Of a stretch of DNA of 64,000 bases, positions 43,229 to 51,273 are shown in pieces (positions within the stretch are counted from its first letter, which is position 1; each line of letters opens with the position of its first letter). Under the pieces are notes generated by a model, which was not told the DNA's origin, searched no databases, and saw only the letters and a program-made list of their open reading frames with translations. Both the position numbers and the translations under genes were made by a program. The stretch lies in contig NZ_JAFBCV010000010.1 in NCBI RefSeq assembly GCF_016907895.1, forward strand, positions 62,001 through 126,000. The letters run 5' to 3'. The DNA comes from Shouchella xiaoxiensis (GTDB lineage Bacteria; Bacillota; Bacilli; Bacillales; Bacillaceae_D).

Positions 43229-43465
43229 TTAATGAAATTTTCTTTTTATCTGTTTCCTCTTCATATAGTAGGAATACACTTCTTCCTTAACGAAAAGAGG
43301 AGTCAAACGATTTTCATATTTTAGTGGATTGGGAAAAGTCGCATCCCGTCTGAATAACTCCCGTACTTCGTAGATGGATAACTCCATAAGAAATGCAATA
43401 TCATTTAAATCGAGCAAAGGCTTGCTGAACGACTTGATTACGGATGCTTTTTCTTTAAATATCAA
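43229..43465 (-). CDS. Small helix-turn-helix (excisionase/AlpA-like) protein
   Basis: About 78 residues from a TTG at 43463-43465 that follows AAGGAGG at 8 bases. LLDLNDIAFLMELSIYEVRE followed by LFRRDATFPNPL has the order of winged-helix excisionase-type proteins (helix, turn, helix, then PxP strand). It is very basic at the C-terminus. It follows the beta-helix protein gene on the same strand. Such proteins are common on mobile elements, but no integrase is near. Confidence 0.55.
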   Translation of the reverse strand: MIFKEKASVIKSFSKPLLDLNDIAFLMELSIYEVRELFRRDATFPNPLKYENRLTPLFVKEEVYSYYMKRKQIKRKFH

Positions 43466-43512
43466 TGAGAAAACCTCCTTCATATAATAGCGGTTACAGA
43501 AGTTAGATAAAA

Positions 43513-43875
43513 TCAACTATTGTGTTTATTTTTAATAGAGTTAAATTTAATTCCAGAATGAGCTTCCGCTTTTCCATCAATTGTTTGACAAAAGATTGAG
43601 TTCCCTGCTTTAACATTCCCATATATATCTTTAGCAAAAATAGTTGCATTGGAGTAGACATTTCCAGAAACTGCACCAGTAATCTTAATCGGAGATCTAC
43701 TGTAAATTTGTTCTACATGATTGTTTATAGTGACCTGAAACATAGAGTGATTGCTTGTTGTTGCTACTTCCTCACCATCAACCTTAATTTTCCCTTCATT
43801 AGATATAGAGATATGGTCTCCTTTGAACTGCTTTCCATTAATTGTAACAGAACAATTCTTCCCATCAATATCCAT
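43513..43875 (-). CDS. Bactofilin-like beta-repeat protein of unknown function
   Basis: About 120 residues from ATG 43873-43875 (AAAGGAG upstream). The first half has short strands (VTINGKQFKGDHISISNEGK). The second half has repeating VxGNVxxxxxI units (AVSGNVYSNATIFAKDIYGN) suggestive of a small right-handed beta-helix like bactofilins. No signal peptide. Related sequences occur in accessory DNA of Bacillus (recollection, not tested). Confidence 0.55.
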   Translation of the reverse strand: MDIDGKNCSVTINGKQFKGDHISISNEGKIKVDGEEVATTSNHSMFQVTINNHVEQIYSRSPIKITGAVSGNVYSNATIFAKDIYGNVKAGNSIFCQTIDGKAEAHSGIKFNSIKNKHNS

Positions 43876-43989
43876 GATTAACTCCTTTCTTTTCATTTAA
43901 TTCGTTACTCCAAAAGAATTACTAGAAAGACCTAAACTGGTATATTTTATAGTTTTTACCATATGAGTTAATTAATTAGGTCTAAAGTA

Positions 43990-44127
43990 GATACTTTTGC
44001 ACGCTAAACTTTGTTATACTTGCATAAATTCGATTGACGGCCGAATTTAACATCCTTACTGTCGCTTAATTCACAAGTTAGCTAAAATCAACGTACAAGC
44101 AACACACGTTAGACGTACAAAAGTATC
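43990..44127. repeat. 138-bp element bounded by 20-bp imperfect inverted repeats
   Basis: GATACTTTTGCACGCTAAAC at 43990-44009 is matched in inverse orientation at 44108-44127 (complement GATACTTTTGTACGTCTAAC). The interior holds smaller dyads (AAATTCG..CCGAATTT near 44026-44048, repeated GTTAGCTAA/TAGCTAAC). It could be a MITE-like scrap or a structured regulatory RNA; no clear target duplication flanks it. Confidence 0.55.
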
Positions 44128-44212
44128 ATATAGCTAACATACCTTCGAATTAAAGCGTAGTCAAGGAAAGATATGGAACTGTGCTGTATTTTTTTTTGGG
44201 GGTTTTTAGCGT

Positions 44213-44377
44213 ATGAGAAAAGTTAATACTGTTCGAAGAGACATGCGGGTGCCTGTTGTATTAGATGAGAAAGTTAAACGATATGCCGAGGAGCAAGGCC
44301 ATGCTACGTGGTCAGCTGCCTATTTTGATTTAGTTAGAAAAGGGTTAGAAATTGTGCAGAAAGAGCAGGGAAATTAA
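44213..44377 (+). CDS. Small ribbon-helix-helix-like DNA-binding protein
   Basis: 54 residues: a basic beta strand (NTVRRDMRVPVVLDEKVKRY), then a helix, turn with ATWSAAYFDL and a second helix (VRKGLEIVQKEQG). This is the order of MetJ/Arc-type repressors. The ribosome site is poor (GGGGG about 11 bases upstream). A strong terminator overlaps the stop codon. It sits next to the inverted-repeat element and may bind it. Confidence 0.55.
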   Translation: MRKVNTVRRDMRVPVVLDEKVKRYAEEQGHATWSAAYFDLVRKGLEIVQKEQGN

Positions 44378-44394
44378 CCTGCTCTATTTTTTTA
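44362..44394 (+). terminator. Terminator of the small DNA-binding protein gene
   Basis: AGAGCAGG, 8-base loop including the stop codon, CCTGCTCT and a T-run. Confidence 0.85.
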
Positions 44395-44498
44395 GCAGAA
44401 TGACCTCGAATCAGTATTTTCACCCATTAAAAAAGAATTATGTATTTACCAATTAATAATGCTCCTTGTAGTACAGAAACTATTTTTTTCTTGATATT

Positions 44499-44527
44499 TT
44501 ACGCAAAAGGGTAAGATCATGTATAAT
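44499..44527 (+). promoter_or_regulatory. Candidate promoter for the LCP gene
   Basis: TATAAT at 44522-44527 with a poor -35 (TTACGC, 44499-44504) at 17 bases. The leader would be about 110 bases. Confidence 0.4.
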
Positions 44528-44641
44528 CATTTTAGTTCTTTTAATTAATATAATTGTATTTTCATAAATAAACAGGATATGCATAGCTATAGATGTAGCG
44601 TATCTTGGAAAAGTTCACTTAAACGAGAGGCGGAATGGTAG

Positions 44642-45664
44642 TTGGGAAGACAGGATGCACGGCAGCCTAAGAGAAAGCGTAATCGATTCATTCTAAAGGT
44701 TCTATTAACGGTCTCTGCTGTAGCTTTAGTCCTTCTTGGTAGTGGCGCTTTCTATATGTATAATCAGCTGAGCGAAACAGCTACAGGCGCCTATCAAGGA
44801 CTTGATCGTGGGGATAAATCAGAACGGCGTACAGAACCAGTCGATATTGGAAAAGATAATTTCTCGATGCTTTTACTAGGTAGTGATTACCGCGAAGGTG
44901 ATGGTGGCGAACGAACAGATACGATGATTGTGGCTACTTTTAATAAAGAAGAGGGGTCGATCCTTCTCACGAGCATTCCCCGTGATACGTATACGAAGAT
45001 CGTCGGCTACCGCGACGGAGAATTTTATGACAAAATTAATCATGCCAATGCTTTTGGTGGTATTGATATGGCCATCGATACGGTTGAGAACCTTCTAGAT
45101 ATTCCAATTGATCACTACGCGTTACTACGGTTCGATGGCTTAGTTGATGTCATTAATGCACTTGATGGCATTACGGTTGATGTGACCTATGAATTTGAAT
45201 TTAAAGAAAAAAGCCGAAACGTTGATTTCGTATTTACGGAAGGCCCGACACAAATGGATGGGGAGAAAGCTCTTGCGTACGCCAGAGAACGTAAATCTGC
45301 CGCAGGTGGCGGGGATAAAGGCAGAGGGATTCGCCAACAACAGGTGATTGAAGCCATCATTGATCGCGTGGCATCTTTTTCAAGTATTACTCGATTTGAT
45401 GATGTCTTTGACGCAATCGGCAACAACATGCAGCTTGATTTAAGCTTTGCTAATCTCTTATCGCTTCACGGCTATGCTTCTTCTATAAATTCAATCGAAT
45501 CGCAGCAGCTTCAAACAACGGGCGACCGTCGTCTAGATACGTATGGAAACAGTATTTGGTATGAGGATTATGATGAAGATGGTTTACTTGAAATTCAAAC
45601 AGCGATTAAAGAGCATTTAGGGCTTACTGTTGAAACTCGGTCGCCAGCTCTACAATACAATTAA
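44642..45664 (+). CDS. LytR-CpsA-Psr (LCP) cell-wall glycopolymer transferase
   Basis: 340 residues, TTG start. A basic cytosolic tail and one membrane helix (VLLTVSAVALVLLGSGAFYM) are followed by an extracytoplasmic LCP domain. Pyrophosphate-binding arginines and Asp are visible in MLLLGSDYREGDGGERTDTM, SIPRDTYTKI and ALAYARERKSAAGG. It attaches teichoic acid or similar polymers from lipid carrier to peptidoglycan. TagU/LytR-like; single gene. Confidence 0.9.
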   Translation: MGRQDARQPKRKRNRFILKVLLTVSAVALVLLGSGAFYMYNQLSETATGAYQGLDRGDKSERRTEPVDIGKDNFSMLLLGSDYREGDGGERTDTMIVATFNKEEGSILLTSIPRDTYTKIVGYRDGEFYDKINHANAFGGIDMAIDTVENLLDIPIDHYALLRFDGLVDVINALDGITVDVTYEFEFKEKSRNVDFVFTEGPTQMDGEKALAYARERKSAAGGGDKGRGIRQQQVIEAIIDRVASFSSITRFDDVFDAIGNNMQLDLSFANLLSLHGYASSINSIESQQLQTTGDRRLDTYGNSIWYEDYDEDGLLEIQTAIKEHLGLTVETRSPALQYN

Positions 45665-46105
45665 TCTTAAATAAATAGCTATGATTTAAAAAGTGTGCGA
45701 ACATAATGAAGAGAAGATCGATCCAACTTTGGAAGATTTTCTTTTCATTTTTAATTTTAAATAGCGTAAAGAGAAAGGAAAACTTTCATTAAATAGGACA
45801 AGAGCTTACTTCCAGGAATTCCTCTAACGCAATTGTTCCACAATAAGTAATCACTCGTTAGATAAGAATTATTTAATAGCTTATAATACGGTGTTATATT
45901 TCTTAATAATTTGACAATTACTAATAAAGGAGCTTCCTAGTTCCACACAATTGATAACTAACAATAAACCGACACCCCCTACCATAATGGGTCCCGGTGT
46001 ATTCTTTAGCAAAGCAACGAAATTCAACGGTTCTGCTAAAGACTGCTGCTACATAACAAAATTGTTTCAAAATCTCTCAGAACAGTTGCACTCTTATGCT
46101 AACAT
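45665..46105. other. Intergenic region with one hairpin
   Basis: A stem formed by GACACCCCCTACC and GGGTCCCGGTGT (45971-46002) lacks a T-run, so it is a weak terminator or leader structure. The rest is AT-rich and empty. The marked drop in GC begins here and continues through the zinc island. Confidence 0.4.
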
Positions 46106-46357
46106 CTAACTATTTGTCTTTATATATAGATCAGCCATATATTCTAAGTAATCATAAATTCTCTCAGGATCCATGTTAACAAACACATTATTGAAAACCT
46201 CAATCTCTTCATCTGATGAATCTATAATCTCTCCGATTATAAAGTCACTGTCTATTACATGTAGTACGTTATTGTTCGTTAATCTGTATTTTTTATAAAT
46301 CATTGCGTGCTGCAACAAATATTTTCGAACATATGTTCTTATATTGATGGCATTCAT
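46106..46357 (-). CDS. Hypothetical 83-residue protein
   Basis: AT-rich gene following the Fur-family gene on the same strand after a 45-base gap. The acidic middle (VIDSDFIIGEIIDSSDEEIE) and helical end (ERIYDYLEYMADLYI) resemble no family known to me. GAGGG lies about 9 bases before the ATG. Context suggests a link to metal regulation only by proximity. Confidence 0.5.
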   Translation of the reverse strand: MNAINIRTYVRKYLLQHAMIYKKYRLTNNNVLHVIDSDFIIGEIIDSSDEEIEVFNNVFVNMDPERIYDYLEYMADLYIKTNS

Positions 46358-46402
46358 TTTTTTCCCTCATTTCTTCTTTAATTGATTCTTAACCAAATTA
46401 CC

Positions 46403-46840
46403 TCAAAACGTTTGAACAGATTGATCACAGTCCGGACAAAGTCCCTTCAGTTCAAAACTCAAACTAACAAGTAAATAACCAGTGTCGTTCATAATAGATG
46501 TTGATGTTTCTTCCATTATGTTTACTGTCTTAAGATCTCTTAAGCTGCCGCACTGCACACAAACAATATGGGAATGCAACGGTTCACTAGTTAATTCATA
46601 TCTTGATGGAAATTTTCCGTATGCAATAGTACGAATAAGGTTTATCCTTTCTAGTAACTCTAAATTTGCATATACGTTTGCTAGGCTACTACTGTAGTTC
46701 TTGCTAGCAAGGAATTCATAAATATCCTTAGCCGTTGGATGATTTTTATTGTTAAGCATATACGTTACAATCGCTTTTCTCTGAGTAGTGCATCGCACTC
46801 CCTCTCTTTCAAGAAAGCGAACACATTTTTCAAAATCCAT
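46403..46840 (-). CDS. Fur-family metalloregulator, probably a Zur
   Basis: 145 residues. Winged helix with SSLANVYANLELLERI in place of the common ATVYRNL helix. The structural zinc site is formed by Cys94, Cys97 (CVQC) and Cys135, Cys138 (CPDC), and HSH lies at 89-91. The sequence alone does not separate Zur from PerR or Fur. Location beside three Zur boxes and znu/zinT/rpsN makes Zur the best call. It lies downstream of the decayed COG0523 gene whose Zur box could control it. Confidence 0.7.
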   Translation of the reverse strand: MDFEKCVRFLEREGVRCTTQRKAIVTYMLNNKNHPTAKDIYEFLASKNYSSSLANVYANLELLERINLIRTIAYGKFPSRYELTSEPLHSHIVCVQCGSLRDLKTVNIMEETSTSIMNDTGYLLVSLSFELKGLCPDCDQSVQTF

Positions 46841-46996
46841 TTCAACCTACACCGCCATTCAACCATTAACCTAAATGATTAATAAGGAAGAGGTCGTTTC
46901 ATACGATCTCTACCACACCACTAGCTATTTCTGTGTTCGCTAACAAGTCACTTCTTCAATCGTCCAACCAAAAAGTGAGTAAGTTCGAAAATCACC

Positions 46997-47255
46997 TATT
47001 CATCAACATAAGAAAACGGATGAGCGACAGACAAAGGTTTGTTACGACCAGCAGACTCTAGAAAGGTGTACTCAATGTCCTCCCTACTAGCAAGCCTCTT
47101 TACCTATGTAACGTTCACCAAGCTTTTCCTCTATTTTTAAAAATCCTCTGCTTGGTTCCATTAACTCAGCATCAAGATTGACCTCGCTCATGTCGTTTAA
47201 AAAGACCGCAACTTTTAAAATTTGTCGATTTCTACTACTATACTTTACTAGCACT
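46997..47255 (-). pseudogene. Decayed COG0523 (YciC/ZagA) zinc-metallochaperone GTPase
   Basis: Two fragments in different frames recall one family. RNRQILKVAVFLNDMSEVNL (about 47235-47170), then DAELMEP and KIEEKLGE, equals the NRxxLKVAVIVNDMSEVNIDAxLV region of YciC. YTFLESAGRNKPLSVAHPFS then YVDE (about 47085-46997) equals its ILIESTGISEPLPVAQTFSYVDE. The N-terminal P-loop, the CICC metal site and the C-terminal domain are missing. A Zur box remains just upstream. Confidence 0.8.
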
Positions 47256-47288
47256 TTAACAAGAAGTTAAAATAGAATCATCAACAAA

Positions 47289-47303
47289 TCGTATTAATTA
47301 CGA
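47289..47303 (-). promoter_or_regulatory. Zur box upstream of the decayed GTPase gene
   Basis: TCGTATTAATTACGA matches the Bacillus Zur box TCGTAATNATTACGA at all but one position. It precedes the COG0523 remnant and could now control the Fur-family gene downstream. Confidence 0.8.
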
Positions 47304-47335
47304 TTTAATCCCCAAAAAAATTTGACTAACCCTCT

Positions 47336-47604
47336 TTACCAACTTGATTTCTTAACACCTGGAATCTGTCCTTTGTGAGCTAATTCTCTAAATGCTATTC
47401 TTGATAATTCAAAGTCTCTTAATACCCCTTTTGGTCTACCCGTTAATCTACATCTTCTCGTTAATCGTGCTGGAGATGAATCTCTAGGTAATTTTGCAAG
47501 AGCAGCATAATCCCCTTTTTTCTTTAATTCCTTTCTTATTTCTGCATACTGTTGAACCAATGCTTTTCGTTTTTCTTCTTTTGCGATTTTTGATTTTTTG
47601 CCAT
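47336..47604 (-). CDS. rpsN: Zinc-independent ribosomal protein S14 (C-minus), frameshifted near the start
   Basis: The body [20 protein letters not shown] through [20 protein letters not shown] is S14 of the form lacking the zinc CxxC pairs, which replaces the zinc form during zinc starvation. The proper start is ATG 47602-47604 after GAGGTG, giving MAKN then a shift. The normal [16 protein letters not shown] would need seven As where six are present (A-run at 47593-47598 on the complement). So a one-base deletion separates start and body. Only a TTG at 47558-47560 could start the shorter frame. Polymerase slippage on the A-run, mutation or sequencing error are the options. Confidence 0.85.
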
Positions 47605-47644
47605 GTTCTTCACACCTCTTCTTATTGTATTTTAACCTAACAAA

Positions 47645-47688
47645 TCGTAATGATTACGAATTATATCATGTTCATTTTAAATTAACAA
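47645..47688 (-). promoter_or_regulatory. rpsN promoter with perfect Zur box
   Basis: Minus strand TTGTTA (47683-47688), 17 bases, TATAAT (47660-47665). TCGTAATGATTACGA at 47645-47659 is a perfect Zur box immediately downstream of the -10, covering the start site. Confidence 0.9.
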
Positions 47689-47735
47689 CTCTGTTTTTCA
47701 TACACTCGCGAGTTAAAAGATTTCAAATTATTGTC

Positions 47736-47784
47736 TTGACAAATTGCCATTATGAATTTAATCTATAAAACGTAATCATTACGA
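47736..47784 (+). promoter_or_regulatory. zinT promoter with Zur box
   Basis: TTGACA (47736-47741), 17 bases, TAATCT (47759-47764). ACGTAATCATTACGA at 47770-47784 matches the Zur box at 14 of 15 positions and covers the start site. Divergent from the rpsN promoter, about 50 bases apart. Confidence 0.88.
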
Positions 47785-47817
47785 TTAACATCATGAAACG
47801 GAGAGGGAGTTTATTTT

Positions 47818-48804
47818 TTGAAAAAATCATTATTCTATTTAAGTGCAATTGCTTTGAGTGTCTCATTAGTAGCTTGTCAAGATGCGGAAGAGGAAACGTC
47901 AAATACAAATACGTCAGATCAAACAGCTGCTGACGAAGAAACCACTAATGAAGATGAGGATTCTCCTGAGTCTGCCGACATTACAATTGAGGGATTAGGT
48001 GATCACTATCATACTGGTGACACGATTGAGTTGACTGCCAGTTTAAATGAGGACGTTGATTATGACCACTGGCATTGGTACATAAAAGAAAGTGATCAAA
48101 CTGATTGGGAAGTAGCTTCTGGCCAACAAGGAGATTCTTTCTCAGAGGAAGCAAGTGTTGATGGTCTAGAAGTTAAAGCAACGCTCTACAATGATGACCA
48201 CGAAGTATTTGCGGAATCGGAACCTGTCGTTATTGTTATTGACGATCACCATGGTCATGACGAAGAAAGTAGACAAATTTATCAAGGTTACTTTGAAGAT
48301 GAACAAGTACAAGATCGTGAATTAAGTGATTGGGAAGGAGATTGGCAATCAGTCTACCCTTACTTATTGGATGGCAGTTTAGATGAGGTATTTGAACATA
48401 AAGCAGAAGAAGGGGACATGACTCCAGAAGAATACAAAGATTATTATGATATTGGCTATGAAACAGATGTCGAACGGATTGTAATTGATAACGGCAACGT
48501 AACGTTCCAGCAAGACGGACAAGAATATTCAGGTGACTATGAATATGATGGCTATGAGATTCTGACATATGAAAAAGGGAATCGAGGCGTTCGTTTTATC
48601 TATGCATTATCAGAAGAAGCAGAGAACATGCCTCAATATATACAGTTTAGTGACCACATTATAGCCCCAGAAGTATCAAGTCATTTTCATCTTTATTGGG
48701 GGGACAATCGTGAAGAATTACTAGAGGAAGTTACGAATTGGCCAACCTATTATCCGTCTAACCTCGACGCAGATGGAATTATCCGCGATCAACTAGCTCA
48801 TTAA
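47818..48804 (+). CDS. zinT: ZinT-domain zinc-binding lipoprotein with an extra histidine-marked module
   Basis: 328 residues, TTG start after GAGAGGGAG. Lipobox LVAC with Cys20 and an acidic linker. Residues 53-144 form a beta-rich module with GDHYHTGD, YDHWHWYIKE, VKATLYNDDHEV and the tail IDDHHGHD. Residues 152-328 are the ZinT (YodA) lipocalin-like domain, with metal histidines in FSDHII (His280) and SSHFHLYWGD (His289, His291). In streptococcal AdcA a ZinT domain is fused to ZnuA; here the two are separate but share the same extra module. First gene of the Zur-controlled plus-strand operon. Confidence 0.88.
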   Translation: MKKSLFYLSAIALSVSLVACQDAEEETSNTNTSDQTAADEETTNEDEDSPESADITIEGLGDHYHTGDTIELTASLNEDVDYDHWHWYIKESDQTDWEVASGQQGDSFSEEASVDGLEVKATLYNDDHEVFAESEPVVIVIDDHHGHDEESRQIYQGYFEDEQVQDRELSDWEGDWQSVYPYLLDGSLDEVFEHKAEEGDMTPEEYKDYYDIGYETDVERIVIDNGNVTFQQDGQEYSGDYEYDGYEILTYEKGNRGVRFIYALSEEAENMPQYIQFSDHIIAPEVSSHFHLYWGDNREELLEEVTNWPTYYPSNLDADGIIRDQLAH

Positions 48805-48812
48805 AAATGATT

Positions 48813-48839
48813 GAGAAGGGCCGATTGTTGCTCTTCTCT
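48813..48839 (+). terminator. Hairpin between zinT and znuA
   Basis: GAGAAGGGC and GCTCTTCTC form a stem followed by a short T-rich stretch. It may be a partial terminator lowering znuA expression relative to zinT. Confidence 0.5.
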
Positions 48840-48877
48840 CTCATTTTGTTATATGTCTTAATAAAGGAGCACTTCAA

Positions 48878-50428
48878 ATGAAACAAACTACATTTTACCG
48901 TCTTTCTATTTATTTTTTTGCAATAGCATGTTTATTTGGATGCCAGTCTCAGAATGAGGGTGAAGACCAAACTCAACCAGAGTTAAATGTTGTTGCTTCC
49001 TTCTTACCAATGTACGAATTTACGAAACAGGTCGCTGGAGATAGAGCTGATGTTCAATTGATGGTTTCGCAAGGTCAAGATGCTCATTCGTACGAACCTA
49101 GCGCTCAAGATGTAGCTACTGTTAATCAAGCAGATGTATTTGTTTATAGTAGTGAAGAAATGGAATTTTGGGTAAACAGTTTGTTTAACACATTAGAAAA
49201 CGACAAACTCATCGTTGCACGCGCTGCAGATGGACTTAACAATACAACACAACACGATCGCACAGATGAAGCATCAACTCAGGAAGTCATTTCAATTAGC
49301 GGAGTTGCCCACCACTATCATACTGAAGATGAAATTGTGCTCACAGCAGAATTATCTGGCAACACCAATTTTGATCATTGGCATTGGTACCAACGGGACG
49401 ATGCATCACAAGAATGGCAGGCTGTTTCTGGTCAAAGTACAGAGACTTTTTCAATTACAGCACCTGAAGAAAGTTTTGAAATCCAAGCTGTTCTTTATGA
49501 TAACGAACATACTATTTACGCTGAATCTGACCCAGTAACCATTACGATTGATAACCACGATGATCATAATCACGAGGAAAAAGATCAGGAACACAGTGAA
49601 GATAATCATGATACGAACTCAACTGAAACACAAATTGACATTAAAGGCGTTGCAGATCACTATCATACTGGAGATGTCGTGACGCTAGCTGCGGAATTAA
49701 ATGAAGAAACTAGCTATGATCATTGGCACTGGTTTATGAAAGAAGAGTCCCATGACGAATGGCAAGCTGTTTCAGATCAAGTTACCAACTATTTTGAATA
49801 TACCACAACGGGAACGAGTTTCGATGTAAAAGCCGTTCTTTATGATGACAATCACAATGTTTACATCGAATCAGAGCCTGTTTCTGTATTAATTGATGAT
49901 CACGATGATCAAGATCCACATATTTGGCTTGACCCTGTATTGGCACAAGATCAAGTTGCAGTGATTCGAGATGCACTAATAGAAGCTGATCCCGAAGGCA
50001 AAGACATCTATGAAGAAAATGCCAAAACGTTTATAGAAGAATTACAGTCCCTAAATCAAGAGTACGAAACTGCTTTAAAAGACGCTGAGAACCGAGCTTT
50101 TGTTGTCCAACACCAAGCATTTGGTTACCTAGCAGATAGATACAACTTAGAACAAATTGCCATTGGAGGGCTATCTACAGAAGTGGAGCCTAGTCCTTCA
50201 CGAATGGCTGAAATAGGAAATTTAGTTAAAGAAAACAACGTACCCGTTATTTATTATCAGCAAGGTGCTAGCTCTTCAATTGCGCAAACAGTTGCCACCG
50301 AAACAGGAACAGATACGGCTGTACTTTACGATTTAGAAGTATTATCTGAGGAATTGCTCGAGAACGAATTAGGTTACTTAGAGGCTATGCGCCACAATCT
50401 CGAATCGTTGCTAGTTAGCATTAATTAA
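48878..50428 (+). CDS. znuA: Zinc ABC transporter binding lipoprotein ZnuA with two inserted histidine-marked modules
   Basis: 516 residues, about 200 longer than usual. Lipobox LFGC with Cys22. Lobe 1 (35-125) carries metal ligand His70 (QDAHSYEPS). Lobe 2 (343-516) carries His348 (DPHIWLDP), His412 (VVQHQAFGYL) and an acidic fourth ligand near Asp485. Where family members have a His-rich loop, this protein has two tandem modules at about 136-227 and 251-342. Each has HHYHTED or DHYHTGD, DHWHW and an LYDxxH strand, separated by a His/Asp/Glu linker. The modules equal the one in the preceding ZinT protein. They probably capture zinc for the central site. Confidence 0.9.
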   Translation: MKQTTFYRLSIYFFAIACLFGCQSQNEGEDQTQPELNVVASFLPMYEFTKQVAGDRADVQLMVSQGQDAHSYEPSAQDVATVNQADVFVYSSEEMEFWVNSLFNTLENDKLIVARAADGLNNTTQHDRTDEASTQEVISISGVAHHYHTEDEIVLTAELSGNTNFDHWHWYQRDDASQEWQAVSGQSTETFSITAPEESFEIQAVLYDNEHTIYAESDPVTITIDNHDDHNHEEKDQEHSEDNHDTNSTETQIDIKGVADHYHTGDVVTLAAELNEETSYDHWHWFMKEESHDEWQAVSDQVTNYFEYTTTGTSFDVKAVLYDDNHNVYIESEPVSVLIDDHDDQDPHIWLDPVLAQDQVAVIRDALIEADPEGKDIYEENAKTFIEELQSLNQEYETALKDAENRAFVVQHQAFGYLADRYNLEQIAIGGLSTEVEPSPSRMAEIGNLVKENNVPVIYYQQGASSSIAQTVATETGTDTAVLYDLEVLSEELLENELGYLEAMRHNLESLLVSIN

Positions 50429-50463
50429 TAATCGTTCATTTTATATATTTATCATTTAGGAGG

Positions 50464-50505
50464 GCTAATTAGACAAACTATTAGTTGCTAGTTAGCTTTC
50501 TTTTT
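50464..50505 (+). terminator. Hairpin between znuA and znuC
   Basis: GCTAATTAG and CTAGTTAGC pair across a 15-base loop and are followed by TTTCTTTTT. It probably attenuates rather than ends the transcript, since znuC has no clear promoter of its own. Confidence 0.5.
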
Positions 50506-50556
50506 CGTGTTGTTTTTACTGTATTTAAAGAAAGCTAATGGAAAGAGAGTGATACC

Positions 50557-51273
50557 ATGACTTACATTAAAGTAAACGACCTTTCTTTTCACTACCAAAA
50601 TGAACTTGTCCTAACCAATATTTCATTTCAGCTAAACCCTGGTGATTTCGTCATGTTAACAGGCGAAAATGGCGCTGCTAAAACTACGTTATTACGTAAC
50701 ATTTTAGGATTATTAAAACCCACTGTAGGGAGTGTCACCCTTGCTAATACAAACCAATCTGGCGATAAGCTTGTCGTTGGATACGTACCACAACAAGTTG
50801 CCTCTTTCAATGTCGGCTTTCCTAGCACTGTACTCGAATTAGTACAGTCGGGTCGTTACCAGAGAGGAAGATGGTTAAAACCGTTAAGCAAATCAGATAA
50901 AGAGCAAGTAAAACGCTCTTTGGATTCAGTCGGGATGTGGAACATGCGTCATAAACGAATTGGGGAGCTGTCTGGCGGACAAAAACAACGTATTTCCATA
51001 GCGCGTGTATTTGCGACGGACCCCGATTTATTTATTCTTGATGAACCCACGACAGGAATGGATGTAAAATCACGAGAAGCATTCTACAAATTACTAAAGC
51101 ACAACTGTGATGCTCACGGGAAAGGTATTTTAATGGTCTCTCATGATCATGATGAATTGAAAGATTACTGTAACAAGCATATCGAGCTTATAAGAAAGGA
51201 GGACTTACCGTGGAGATGTTTCTCTATGGATTCATGCAAAGAGCTTTCCAAGCCTCCATTCTCATCTCAATAA
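50557..51273 (+). CDS. znuC: Zinc ABC transporter ATPase ZnuC
   Basis: 238 residues. Walker A reads GENGAAKT at 36-43 (Ala for the usual Gly before Lys, a variant I recall in Gram-positive zinc ATPases). The signature is LSGGQKQR, Walker B LFILDEPTTGMD and the switch His in MVSHDHDE. The C-terminus (PWRCFSMDSCKE) extends 64 bases into znuB. Confidence 0.92.
   Translation: MTYIKVNDLSFHYQNELVLTNISFQLNPGDFVMLTGENGAAKTTLLRNILGLLKPTVGSVTLANTNQSGDKLVVGYVPQQVASFNVGFPSTVLELVQSGRYQRGRWLKPLSKSDKEQVKRSLDSVGMWNMRHKRIGELSGGQKQRISIARVFATDPDLFILDEPTTGMDVKSREAFYKLLKHNCDAHGKGILMVSHDHDELKDYCNKHIELIRKEDLPWRCFSMDSCKELSKPPFSSQ

Noticed and set aside
43990-44127. Inverted-repeat element as an intact MITE
   Set aside because: No flanking target duplication could be identified and only one copy is in the window, so it is reported as a repeat only.
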